Assembly (NCBI RefSeq): GCF_932526225.1
Contig: NC_064034.1
Location: 6,002,001 to 6,066,000, forward strand
From: Nematostella vectensis
Lineage: Eukaryota > Cnidaria > Anthozoa > Actiniaria > Edwardsiidae
Length of the DNA: 64,000 nucleotides
Reading direction: 5' to 3'
The position numbers were made by a program, and so were the translations under genes. Every line of letters begins with the position of its first letter. The first letter of the stretch is position 1. The notes beneath the pieces were generated by a model, which saw only the letters and a list, made by a program, of their open reading frames with translations, searched no databases and was not told where the DNA came from. Positions 9,101 through 18,400 of the stretch are shown one piece after another.

Positions 9101-12070
9101 AAACACTAAAAAGGAGTGATTTTTTTTTTATATTTTGGTCCTGTTTCTAAATTTTGATGCCTCTGTTGACTTTATAAATTTGTTTAGGCATAAGTTTGTT
9201 TTGACTTTATAAGTTTGTTTTGACAAGTTTCACAACAGCGCTAGAATGTTTTACCTCGGATATTTGGGGGGAGTGGTGGCATAATTTTGCTCTGCTGTTG
9301 TTAAAAATGTCACTAGATTTAGTAGATGACACTTTAAAAGCTACATGCATTCAATTTTTTTTCTTGTAAGAATTACATTTTTTTTTTCTTTTGCAAAAAT
9401 CATAAAAGTCCAAGATGGCGGATCCAAGATGGCGAACCCTTATGGCCTTTTTGCATTGTAAAGCCGTTAAAAGGTTGATTTTGACATATCTAAATGATGG
9501 GAAGTAATTTCAACCCGATATTTGATAATTTGGGCAATATTTGAAAGAATATCTAGCCAAGCGGTTCATGAAATACGGAGGGGGAGCCTTTTAGCCACCC
9601 CCCCCCCTCCCCAGTCACAGACAGCTCAAAATAGCCCAGTCTGAATAAGGTTAATTAACACTTATACAGATTAACTTACGAAGTCATTGCTGGTGGCAGC
9701 ATCATAAGTCAGCCATCGTGTCCCATCACCACTGTACTGAAGGTTATAAGTCTTGACCCACTTTTCCTCCCCATGGGACCCCTGTGTGGCTACTCCTGAG
9801 ACCGTCATCACCCCTCCCAGGTCAACCTGAAGATACTCAGAGACGGACGATGACGTACTACACCATGATGAGTTGCCGTATAGACGGCCAGCGGACGCTG
9901 AACCCGATGACGCTGACATTGCTGAGTCCGGGATGACGTCATCCATCAGACCAAGCGACGACTTGCACACTATGTTAATGAGTATGAAATTTAGTCTTTT
10001 TTAGATATTTGTCAAGCTGAAGATGTCCTTGCCAAGAAAAGCTATGATAATCGTCCTCATTGCAGCTGAGCAATGTAAGTGGGATGGTACAGATCGTGTT
10101 CGCAAGCATGGAAAGGTAGCCCTTACATTGGCTCTCTTAGCGCTCGGCATTAGATTTTTCCGCGACCCACAATGCATAGCGCAAAGAGAGACCTGGTCTG
10201 ACTAATTCAAAGGTAGCTGCTTCACCAACCATACCAGAACCGTAGCAGGCCTCGAAAGATTGGGGGGGGGGGCACAATACAGTAACATAAAAAAAAATTA
10301 TTTTATTTTATTTTTTTTTTTTTTGGGGGGGGGGGGGGGACAGCCATGTCCCTACTGCTCATTTCGTTATAATTATTTAAAATAATGGGGGGACGTGCCC
10401 CCGTGCCCCAAGGTTTCTGTTGATAATCAAGCAGGTGGAATGATGTAGTACGGCCATCGCAGAAAAGCTCAGTCATAAATAGCCACAACATTACGACAGT
10501 CACTCTGAGTGAGTTCTACTTCAACATACCGTCGGGTTTAGTGCCGTACACCTCCACGCGCATCGTCGGGTACCTGTTATGACTTAAAGGTACAAACCGG
10601 ATGAACCGCGCCATGGTGGGAACCGCGAGGGTGTTTTTGACGACTGTCGTTCCGTCCGTGTTACCAGTGAATACCTGGGGATACATACGTGTAGTATTAT
10701 TGGGACAAATTAGACATTTCTTAGGAAACTAATGCCACATCAATGTATTTACCATCCCTCGGACTCCCGATATAAGTCTTTAAATGTAGATTTCCCATTA
10801 ACATATTAGGTAATATCTGAATTCAGCATTAATTAGCATTCAATCCTTAAATAATATCCAGAGGGCTTTTATATAATACCTCCCCTACCTTGTCGGTCCC
10901 AGCCGTCTCCCGGTATGTGGACCATGCTTGATTATCCATGGAAAACTGAACTTTGTATGACGTCACCCACTCTGTCCCATATGAGGCGCCCTGCGTAGCC
11001 ACAGCGCACACCACGAACACGGCGTTGAGGTCGATCTGGAGATAGCCACTAGTATCACTACTTTTGCGACACCATCCAGGCGAACCGTTAAGTCGAGCAT
11101 AATAGGGATGGTATCTGCTGTCGTATATTGTCGTAGCTGAAAATCTGTTATCAGGCATCACGTGACTATCGCTAATGCCAACCTCTTGACTGGAGCAACC
11201 AGCTTCCGCACAAACTGAAACAACTAGGAAAAACAAATTTCTATATTTTTAGTGGACCTCCGTCCTTTTGCATGCCACATATTTCTCAATGCTCAAACAC
11301 AAAACATGTTCGAATAACCGCGGCCAAAAGAGTGCCGCCTAAAAGGCTCTGGACATTACAAGCAATTTTTACTTGGCTTATTTGAAACCAAACCGAGCAC
11401 ACGATATGGATGTGAGGATTGTTAACAAAGCCATAATGCGCAAAAATGCAAATATAAAAGCAAAAAAGGTATGTACACTATCACTCTATCATCGCTAACT
11501 AGAGAAAAATAAATCACGTTTTTAAAAGAACTAGGAAAAACAAATTTCTATATTTTCAGTGGACCTCCGTCCTTTTGCACGCCAACGATTTCTCAATGCT
11601 CAAACTGTCAAATTGTCGAACTCCAATATAAGGCCATTGCGAGAAATTCATATGTGGTAGTGCGAAGTAGAACGTCATAAATTGGAATTTAAAACTTTTT
11701 TAAACGTTTTAGGCAGCTGATGCATGCTTGAAACTCGCAATTAAATAGATCTACAAAGAGATATTTAACCAATAACAAGGAAAGAAGACGTCTCTCGGTA
11801 TTCTGATTGCGGCAAATAGCAGTTCGGTAAAAAGAGTAACCACCAGAGAACGCGCTGTGCTTCGAGATCGAAAGTGAACATTATGTTTATGATTCTTTAC
11901 GATGCTTTTTAACGCTTGCGACGCTATTGAACCTGATGTCAATAGATTATGTGTTTTTACAATAAACAAGGTTTACATCGGAGGTCTTGTTACGGCTTAC
12001 CTGTGATTGTTTGTAGCAGAAGGATGGCGAAAGCTACCCGGAAATAGAAAGAGAGTGCTTGCACCGCCAT
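1..12070 (-). CDS. Gene B: secreted or membrane protein with at least five F5/8 type C domains (partial, 3' end outside window)
   Basis: This multi-exon minus-strand gene starts with a signal-peptide exon (12001-12070) and continues through F5/8C half-exons at 10889-11223 and 10530-10673 (domain 1), 9680-9973 and 8742-8886 (domain 2), 7924-8222 and 7688-7835 (domain 3), 7287-7576 and 2054-2195 (domain 4) and 1676-1977 (domain 5, N half). Each domain is split after the strand that follows the WV-TY-L-YS motif, always in phase 0, and domains join in phase 1, so the module repeats exactly. F5/8C domains bind phospholipid, glycan or collagen outside the cell. Domain 5 and its intronic array match the start of gene A beyond 62 kb. 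A paralogous receptor phosphatase is therefore possible, but no phosphatase exon of gene B is in view. Confidence 0.85.
1676..1977 (-). CDS. F5/8 type C domain 5, N-terminal half exon (gene B)
   Basis: The exon follows an acceptor CTTTTCAG and encodes a typical discoidin N-terminal half: a cysteine start, ASAGRLYGGSSWC, then EYLQVDLRGVRTVTGIATQG and KWVTLYVIKYS. It ends at the donor AAGG|GTAAGT. The conserved pattern YLQVDL...VTGIATQG defines the F5/8C fold. The C-terminal half should lie left of the window. The last coding bases and the donor seed the tandem array to the left, so the true donor cannot be told from its copies by sequence alone. Confidence 0.9.
2054..2195 (-). CDS. F5/8 type C domain 4, C-terminal half exon (gene B)
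   Basis: After TTTTTACAG the exon encodes VFTGNTD, then LARFIRFVPTAYQTYPTTRL, ending in phase 1 before GTACCG. The FTGN and ARFIRF-P motifs are the standard second half of a discoidin domain. The usual final LYGC is replaced by DYRG. Its partner N half lies at 7287-7576, about 5 kb upstream, separated by a LINE insertion. Confidence 0.85.
2674..2697 (+). other. 2A-like ribosome-skipping motif NVEWNPGP in the LINE
   Basis: The codons read N-V-E-W-N-P-G-P, matching the 2A consensus D-x-E-x-N-P-G-P except for N at the first position. It lies about 90 codons from the ATG, after a hydrophobic N-terminus and a leucine pair (SLLHPFPPDL), and upstream of the endonuclease. 2A-like motifs are known in several APE-type non-LTR retrotransposons; activity here is inference. 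Confidence 0.6.
3039..3971. mobile_element. Non-autonomous DNA transposon (MITE) inside the LINE endonuclease
   Basis: ATTCCCAGAAAT at 3039 and its reverse complement ATTTCTGGGAAT at 3960 bound about 930 bp foreign to the LINE. The endonuclease frame stops in WLNKKIP before it and resumes with SHLICPDGYVMVRKD after it. The inner ends remain weakly inverted for about 20 bp. No transposase is seen and I could not define the target duplication. Confidence 0.65.
6095..6235. repeat. ATG / ATT microsatellite tail and ATTC repeat
   Basis: (GAT)n passes into (TAT)n and then ATTC repeats (CATTCATTCATT). It directly follows AATAAAG at the 3' end of the LINE and is probably its tail. The open reading frames of poly-M/I or poly-D/Y across it are artefacts. 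Confidence 0.9.
6236..7286. other. Intron sequence without recognised genes
   Basis: This is the remaining intron between the two halves of F5/8C domain 4 of gene B. I see no conserved coding block, RNA gene or clear terminal inverted repeat. Confidence 0.6.
7287..7576 (-). CDS. F5/8 type C domain 4, N-terminal half exon (gene B)
   Basis: After TCTCACGCAG the exon encodes a typical first half: MIPDHRFTSNSWYSSGYYPW, then TYLQVDLGGLWRVCSVASQG and EWTKLYTIAYSDN, ending at CAG|GTATTG in phase 0. The phase 1 entry joins exactly to domain 3. Its C half is at 2054-2195. Confidence 0.9.
7688..7835 (-). CDS. F5/8 type C domain 3, C-terminal half exon (gene B)
   Basis: The exon encodes FNGNYDRNSVV, then APAARYVRVVPIS and CLRLELYGH, the second half of a discoidin fold with the expected R-Y-V-R-V and LELYG signatures. 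It ends TCAG|GTACTG in phase 1 and joins the domain 4 N half. Confidence 0.85.
7924..8222 (-). CDS. F5/8 type C domain 3, N-terminal half exon (gene B)
   Basis: The exon lacks an internal methionine start but is open throughout between the acceptor CCGTAG and the donor AGG|GTAAGG. It encodes CESLALGLGDNRVPSASISA, then GAWCAGSGDVSPYLQVDLGS and AVATQGD...QWVQTYRIDCSDDGANWTSY, all core F5/8C positions. It enters in phase 1 from domain 2 and leaves in phase 0. Confidence 0.88.
8742..8886 (-). CDS. F5/8 type C domain 2, C-terminal half exon (gene B)
   Basis: After TTTGTGCAG the exon encodes NFTGNVNKNV, then PIRARYVRIKPLTWNS and CLRADLFG, the second half of a discoidin domain. It ends TGCT|GTGAGC in phase 1. 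A 0.7 kb MITE separates it from its N half. Confidence 0.88.
8965..9654. mobile_element. TTAA-flanked MITE (piggyBac-type ends)
   Basis: TTAA then CCCTATTCAGACTGGG at the left and CCCAGTCTGAATAAGG then TTAA at the right form near-perfect inverted ends with TTAA duplications, as for piggyBac-type elements. No transposase is present. It lies in the intron that splits F5/8C domain 2 of gene B. Confidence 0.8.
9680..9973 (-). CDS. F5/8 type C domain 2, N-terminal half exon (gene B)
   Basis: The exon encodes CKSSLGLMDDVIPDSAMSAS, then SAGRLYGNSSWC, EYLQVDLGGVMTVSGVATQG and KWVKTYNLQYSGDGTRWLTY, ending at GTAAGT. It is the best-conserved discoidin half in gene B and is closest to domain 5. Confidence 0.92.
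10261..10340. repeat. Homopolymer G and A/T tracts
   Basis: Runs of G (10 and about 15) flank an A/T-rich tract. This is low-complexity sequence in a gene B intron. Confidence 0.9.
10530..10673 (-). CDS. F5/8 type C domain 1, C-terminal half exon (gene B)
   Basis: After CCCCAG the exon encodes VFTGNTDGTTVV, then MARFIRFVPLSHNRYPTMRV and EVYG, ending GACG|GTATGT in phase 1. It closely resembles the domain 4 C half (shared VFTGNTD and ARFIRFVP). Confidence 0.88.
10889..11223 (-). CDS. F5/8 type C domain 1, N-terminal half exon (gene B)
   Basis: The exon joins the signal-peptide exon in phase 1. It encodes a short cysteine-containing linker (VCAEAGCSSQEVG), then VMPDNRFSATTIYDSRYHPY, GYLQIDLNAVFVVCAVATQG and EWVTSYKVQFSMDNQAW, ending at AAG|GTAGGG. 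The sequence just upstream of its acceptor is duplicated about 307 bp away. Confidence 0.9.
11224..11609 (-). repeat. Direct duplication of the intron 3' end and splice acceptor
   Basis: About 78 bp starting CTAGGAAAAACAAATTTC occur at 11224 and again at 11531 with few differences. On the minus strand the block ends in the TTTTTCCTAG acceptor used by the domain 1 exon, so a second complete acceptor lies about 307 bp upstream in the same intron. Confidence 0.8.
12001..12070 (-). CDS. Signal-peptide exon, start of gene B
   Basis: ATG at 12070 (context AAGATGG) opens MAVQALSFYFRVAFAILLLQ then TIT, a short polar start followed by a hydrophobic core, and the exon ends ACAG|GTAAGC in phase 1. This joins in frame to the cysteine-containing start of the first discoidin exon. 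The next gene upstream (gene A) ends only 1.6 kb away, so the promoter of gene B should be within 12071-13700. Confidence 0.8.
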
Positions 12071-12668
12071 CTTTACCAGACGATCATGTCTCGTCGCTAT
12101 CGGCATGCGTAATCAAGTTAATTCAAAGTCACGCAATATTATTTACAGTGTAATTCGAGAAGCCGCGTCTTCGAACCAGTCACCTCTGTTGATACATTGA
12201 CAAGCCTCAGACATAATTTGAATCACAAATAGACCTACTAGCAATGCTAGATACAAATTCGCACCTTCATATTTCAGCCCAGACTTACAATCTTCTATGT
12301 GTGAATATTCTCACGATCACATCCTGTAATTGTATATTATCCCAGAATAGAGTTCACAATAAAACTATCGTTGCTTTATTCATGCTCTCTTGCTGTTTCA
12401 CAGCAAGTGAAACTACTTGCATAACTGAAAATATCCTTTAAGACAAAAAAATAACTGACAAAAGTAACCAGATTTTCATCCCTGGAGCTACAATAGATTT
12501 TCATCTCGTAACATCGATATTATTAAAACTCTGCGTAAGTTGTTTAAAAATGATGCTTTAGGAATAATGGAATAATGAGTTAAGGGCAGGGCTGGTGGAA
12601 TTGCGGAATGGTCCCAAAAGTGTGTGTGTGTATGGTGGAAAGGACGTGTTGACATAGAGTTTTGCTCA

Positions 12669-12706
<38 letters not shown>

Positions 12707-13706
12707 AACATCTCATCAGAAATCCCGTGCGTCGCCCCTATAGGTTTCTATTGCCCTTTTTTCCCCAGCAGGCTTTAAAACCATGAAAGAACTTTTTGTT
12801 ATCGCCTGAGCCACTGCTAAGCACACTATGAAAGTACGTCATGAGTCAGTAAATTGGGCATATCGATTTTCTTTAAAAGATTGTGTGAGCATCTTACCTA
12901 TTAGTGGTACACACTTCTTTTTTGCTTAAATGGTATGGACGGCCATGAAACAATTATAAATATTATTAAATTAAAATAATATTATCATAATATTATCAAA
13001 TTGAAAATAACGAAAATGTCCATAAGGAAAGTTAGAAATAGTTTCTTATGGAGATGACAATTTTTTTTATAAAAACTTGAGCTCCAAGAAAAAGAATATT
13101 TTTTTTTGCTTTAGCTAGAGAAGAACCTTCAGTACACTACAATTTATATTTCTTTCCGTTTATTTTCCAAACAAAAACAATTCTGCTGATTTCTTCTAGG
13201 CGACATCACTCGCGGTTCTCAATGTATGGTATAAGAACATTATAACTCCCAGGGGGGGGGGGGGGGGGGGGGGGGGGGGGGCTCCGATAAAAATAGACGG
13301 GGTTATCGGCAAAATCGATTTTAACCATAATGGCACTTTGGGCGTGGTCAACAGAAATTCTTTCCAAGAGATAAAAAATCCTTCAGCATCCTCTTCAAAA
13401 TAGCAGTTAATCGAATTTTATACCATAAGAGATAGCAAAATTTTAAAATTCCTTCAACACCCCTAAGGGATGGTAGTTGGTCGAAATTTTATACCCTTAA
13501 AGATGTGACGATCTTCTCCGTCTAATTTTCTGGAGAGTCACCCCCTCCCCCCACCGGGATTATAACATTCATATCTAAGAAACATGGTCTGTATTACATT
13601 TTTCGTGTTCTCTAGCCCAGCAATATAGGGACTCTAAAGCTCTTTTAGCCTTTAGAATTCGTTGCTTGTAGAATCCCTGGATCCGTCATTAGCGTCAGCC
13701 TATTTT
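12071..13706. other. Intergenic region between gene A and gene B, with poly-A and poly-G tracts
   Basis: No conserved coding block was found. A poly-A tract lies at about 12671-12703 and a pure G run of nearly 30 bases at about 13252-13280. The region should hold the end of the gene A transcript and the promoter of gene B; I see no clear TATA box. Confidence 0.6.
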
Positions 13707-15443
13707 TCAACAATCTGAGAAGTTTGCGTAGTCACTGAAGGAGTCCAAGTACTTTTGGATAATTTGATAGCAAAACACGTACTGCGTCTGGAAACAAATA
13801 TTTAAACCAATATGTATATATTAATTGGCACAATTATCAACATCGGGGATCTCTGTGAAAAAGCGAAAGGGCGATGATAATGATGATGATGGTGATGGTA
13901 ATGATGGTAATATTTATTCCTTGAAGCCTGACCGAAAAAAAAGTATTTCATAGAGTATCAAAACAAACAACAAACAACCAATTTAATGCCTAACAAAATA
14001 GTAGTTTTAACTACTTCACTTGACCGTTTTCATCGTTCTATGCAATCCTTAACCCCGTATTGAGTCCTGTTTATTATACCTGCATTGGACCAAGACTGGC
14101 ACGTTGCCGCACTGCTGCTGTGACGTCTGAACTTCGTCTAAAAGATCCAGAACGCTGCGGGAAACCTTAGGGATGCACTTGTCTGTCCAGGACACGTGAT
14201 GCAAGTGACGAACCTCGTGCGTCTTCTGCGAAGTGTAACATGGGACATTTGAGCCGTGAGAGATATGTTTTGGATGTCCAGGTGCACAAACAGGTGACAA
14301 TTTTCTGTAAAGTGCTTAGGCGGCCTTATTCAGCTTGGTGTCTTTCAAGAAAGTCGGTAAAGCGCAAAGGAAAAAAAAACATGATTAAACCTGTTACCAC
14401 TAATCCGTAAAGCAACTATGTGCCGATATATTTACGAGATTCCACTCGTCTCACCTTTTTTCGCGTCACCTTAGGCTTGACGCAGATGACGTCACCTTTC
14501 TTTTGCTTGCTGAGCACGCTGATCCCTATGTGACCATATTTGGTAGCTCCATGGTCAGGCCAGTACTGGGGGTATTCCTGTGTAAGCGATGAAATGATCA
14601 GTTGCATTTTTGCTTTTATCTTTTGTTAGTATTGAAGGCTTTGTTCCATACCCAAACCTTACAGCGCTCCTTACGCTACATTCCCATGCCCCTTCTATCT
14701 CTCTTCAGACTAAAACCACCTTCGTATGCACATGCTCATTATGACACATATGTTTTCTCCCATACGTTTCCTCGCCCTACCATACATTCATCGATTCCAC
14801 CCCTTTATTGCGCTAGCCCATGACGTGAACCAATCCCCCACCCAACCTCAGAAGATTCTGGGGCTACCTGGTCGTGCAGGTTGTTCAACATGACAATCGT
14901 CCCGATGTCGTAATCCGTCACCATGCGCCAGAAATCCTCCACGGTCTCCAGCAAGGGATGCTGGGTAGCGATGAATGCATTGCGCCCCCTGTGAGCCTAG
15001 AAGTAAATGTCATTTAGATTAAATAAATGCTTCAATCTTTGTCGCTGTTCTGCAGATGTATGGGCACTCTATTACAAAAACAGTAAACGCAAATGTCAAA
15101 GTATACTTAAGGGACAAGTACACACATGTAGGAATACGGCGTTGATGTAGTCCGACTCCTCGTCAGCATGCTCCTTATGCAGCATCACCCTACAGCTGTT
15201 CACTGCAACACACCATGAGTCACGATGATATATAAATGCACATACACGCTCGGCCTCGATGATGATTATACACACCCTATATGGTGTTGTAGAAATAGGC
15301 AAGAAGGTTTGGCACAAATTCAAGTGTAACCAGTACGTACATGCTATGATGTCAGAGAATCTGTTCTTGTGCAGATTTTGTGGTTTCTCTCCAACGCTTT
15401 TCTCTTCCACCGGTATCTCACGGCTTGTTACGGAGTTCAGCCT
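13707..15443 (-). CDS. Gene A D2 phosphatase domain (degenerate, one exon missing)
   Basis: Exons 15341-15443, 15126-15202, 14868-14996, 14455-14577 and 14080-14225 encode in order [20 protein letters not shown], then [49 protein letters not shown] and [13 protein letters not shown]...VPVLVQC. The WPD loop is WTD, as is common in inactive D2 domains. The last exon (13707-13787) encodes [17 protein letters not shown] and a stop. The exon that should carry the rest of the P-loop through the Q-loop, equivalent to the 136 nt D1 exon at 16138-16273, is not found in the 292 bp between 14080 and 13787. The phases (2 in, 0 out) do not match without it. Confidence 0.88.
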
Positions 15444-18400
15444 CTGGGAAGGATCGCACAAGAAGTAGTGATAAAAAACTAACGAATATTACTCCCTAAA
15501 AGAAATAGCTCTTCATCTATTCCGTGACGATTACATATTATGTACTGTCCCGAGTGTCCTGTTGAGCGCGTTTCCCGCCACCCGGTCCATAAATCACCTG
15601 AAATCTTTCTGTTTTCCGCATGAACTTGGACCTATCCGGATTGGGCGAGTACAGCGTGTCAACAGCGATTTTAACCCTCATTTTTTCAAAACCCTACGCT
15701 AGCCCGTGAGTTACCTGAACCTAGAAAACGTTATGCCCCGCATAATTCCACAATCGTTCTGCTCGTCACCTAGACTTCGAAAGTGCCTCGACTGAAAGGT
15801 GTATCCCGCATAACTTCATACCATAGACTCGTTCCGTGTCTTACCTGGAACTCGAGTGCGTATCCTGTCATCGGGAATTTACCGTTGACAGAGGCAAGTT
15901 TCTGCATGGCCTGGTTGTATTTCTCGCTTTGTATCTCTGTGTTGCCGCACGTCAGGGCTTCTAACACAGCTGAGTGGATAAACGAGTACTGCTCCTAAAA
16001 AGTGAATTTGCAAACGTATCAAAGTTCTAGATCGCCATCGCATTTCCATGGCGCGCTGCGTAATCGCGTCTTCGAGGATGCAAAATTCTTGTTTATGTGT
16101 TTATAGCGTTTGTGTAGCAACATTTACACTAACGTACCTTTGTCTGGACCATGTGTGGCCTGTGTTTCCTGATCGCTATGAGGTAGTTACGAATATCCAC
16201 GGTTCGGCTCTTTTTGGCCTGTTCCAGCATGGCGTCAATAACAATATAGGCACCAGTGCGTTCAACGCCAACACTGAAGAACATGGAAGGGGATACACAC
16301 TACTTGATCAGCAGATGAGAGCCTGGATTTTCTAATCTACACGTGATCTATCTTGCATGGCCTACTTGACTATGGTTAAATTACAAACTCACCTGCAGTG
16401 GACGATGACTGGTCCCGCGTCCCGCGGGTTCAACGCGCGCACTTTTCGTCTGAACGCAAGGACTGCTGTTGCGTATTGGGGAACGCCCTTGTCCGGCCAC
16501 ACGGTAAAGTGAAACTGACGAACTATTCGACTGCCACTCCGTTTTTCCTTGGAATAGTAAAAAAAAATAGTAGAACCTCCAATAATAATGTGCTGTTCTT
16601 ATTATACTTTTCCGAACCAAAATAGATCGCAACATTAAAAAGACTGTTTTACTTGAATGTTTTCTGGTTTCTAGATTTTTTTTATCCATATACTACCACC
16701 TACCTTAGATAAGATGAAGGTACAATTCTCGTAGCCTGCGAATACTTCCGACTGGTGTAGCGTGACTGTCACGCCACCGTATGTCTCGGTCTTGTCTGGC
16801 CAGTATTTGTGGCACTTAGTCTGTGGCATGGATTAATCATACGAAGTGTTACTGGCAAATATCTTTGTGCTTGATTAAACGCCCTGAGCGCTTATACCTT
16901 GGACCAGGTCCGCGCCTTTTATACCTCAGGTCTTTCTTTGAGAGAAAAAGAAACGATTTCAGGGGGAGTTCATTCATGGATGGCATAGGTTGGAAACATG
17001 GCCCAGTATTCGCTAAGCCGATTTGCAATTCTCTAAGCCCATTGCAATTCTAGCTTATTTGAAGCTACGATTAATGTACACTGCAAGACTGGAGCCGATA
17101 TTATTCAATATTCATTATAGCTGATGTTAGCAGTACACAAAGATGAAGAATGGCGGCGTAACGACAAAACGGGGTAGGTCTATACTTCCTTTTTCTCGCC
17201 CAACAATTTTCTATTATAAGAATGTACTACCTTGTTTAGCCCGACGAGGTTGGTGAGCATTACGATGGACTGCGAGTTCTGTTCCCAAACCATCCGCCAG
17301 AAGCCTTCAAACGCCGGAGGAAGAGGACCTGGCAAGATGACAACTAAGCGGAGAGCAGAATGACGCATGGAGATGCCGGAAGGGAGATTCGGGCATTAAG
17401 TGGAGAGGGCGCAAAAACCGTCTGACAGATATAGCAAAAGTGGGTGAGAGAGATTGAAACAAAAAGACTACAGAAAAATCTCTGTCATATGGTGGCATAG
17501 CAAGTTTTAAAACGAAGAGAGAAAATGTTTGGGATTAATTCTGATCCCAGAGTAGTAGTGGAGGTAAGGTTAGTCGCAAGTTTTCTTTTTCTGCTCTCCT
17601 CCCCCCCTCTTAAAAAAGCTTTCTATGCTAGCCATTTCGTTTTTAAATGGTCTACTCTTGTTTTTAAAGGCCAAATCTAAATTTACCTTGTGTGGCGATG
17701 AACGATCTTGGGGTTCCATCATAGCCCTGAAAACACATGATTGACATCTTTAAAAAAAGCCCAAAAGTCGTAAGGCATTGAGTCCTTCCTTTTAGCTCTA
17801 CTCACCAAGAAAAAAAAAGATCTTGCATCATTTAGTATGACCCTAACCATAACATACTAAGAGTGGGTACTCACGTGGATAAATGACGCGTTTATGTAAT
17901 CCAAATCCTCGTCGCCATTGACTCGCTCCAGTACCACGCGTGAATGATCATCTACGGAAAAATAATAGCATAGGAAGTTTAAGATAGGCGCATCATTTTA
18001 ATGGCACAGAGAACCTTTTAGTATTTCACTTACATGCAACAATGTTCGCGTAACGGTTCTTGTTCTTGTTCTTGTTGGCAGGTTTCCTGGCGGCTCCCCA
18101 TGGAAACTGCTGTCCATTGTTGAATTTCTAAAAGAACAGATCCGTTGCAAATAATTAATATAGGATTCCTTTACTCTTGTTTCCTAAAAAGCATGAGCCC
18201 CGCCTCGCCTATGGTAGTAGGAAACTGGCAGCGTGACTGGTCACAACATACATTGGAAACAGAAAGCTGGAATAATTCAGCTGCCAAAACCGCCAGGTTT
18301 CTATTCGGCATTTTTAATATGCGCGGGGGATCGAGTCGATTTGATAAGCGATCAGCAGCTGGGACCATTTGAGGGACGCAATTCAACGTGTAACGTGGTT

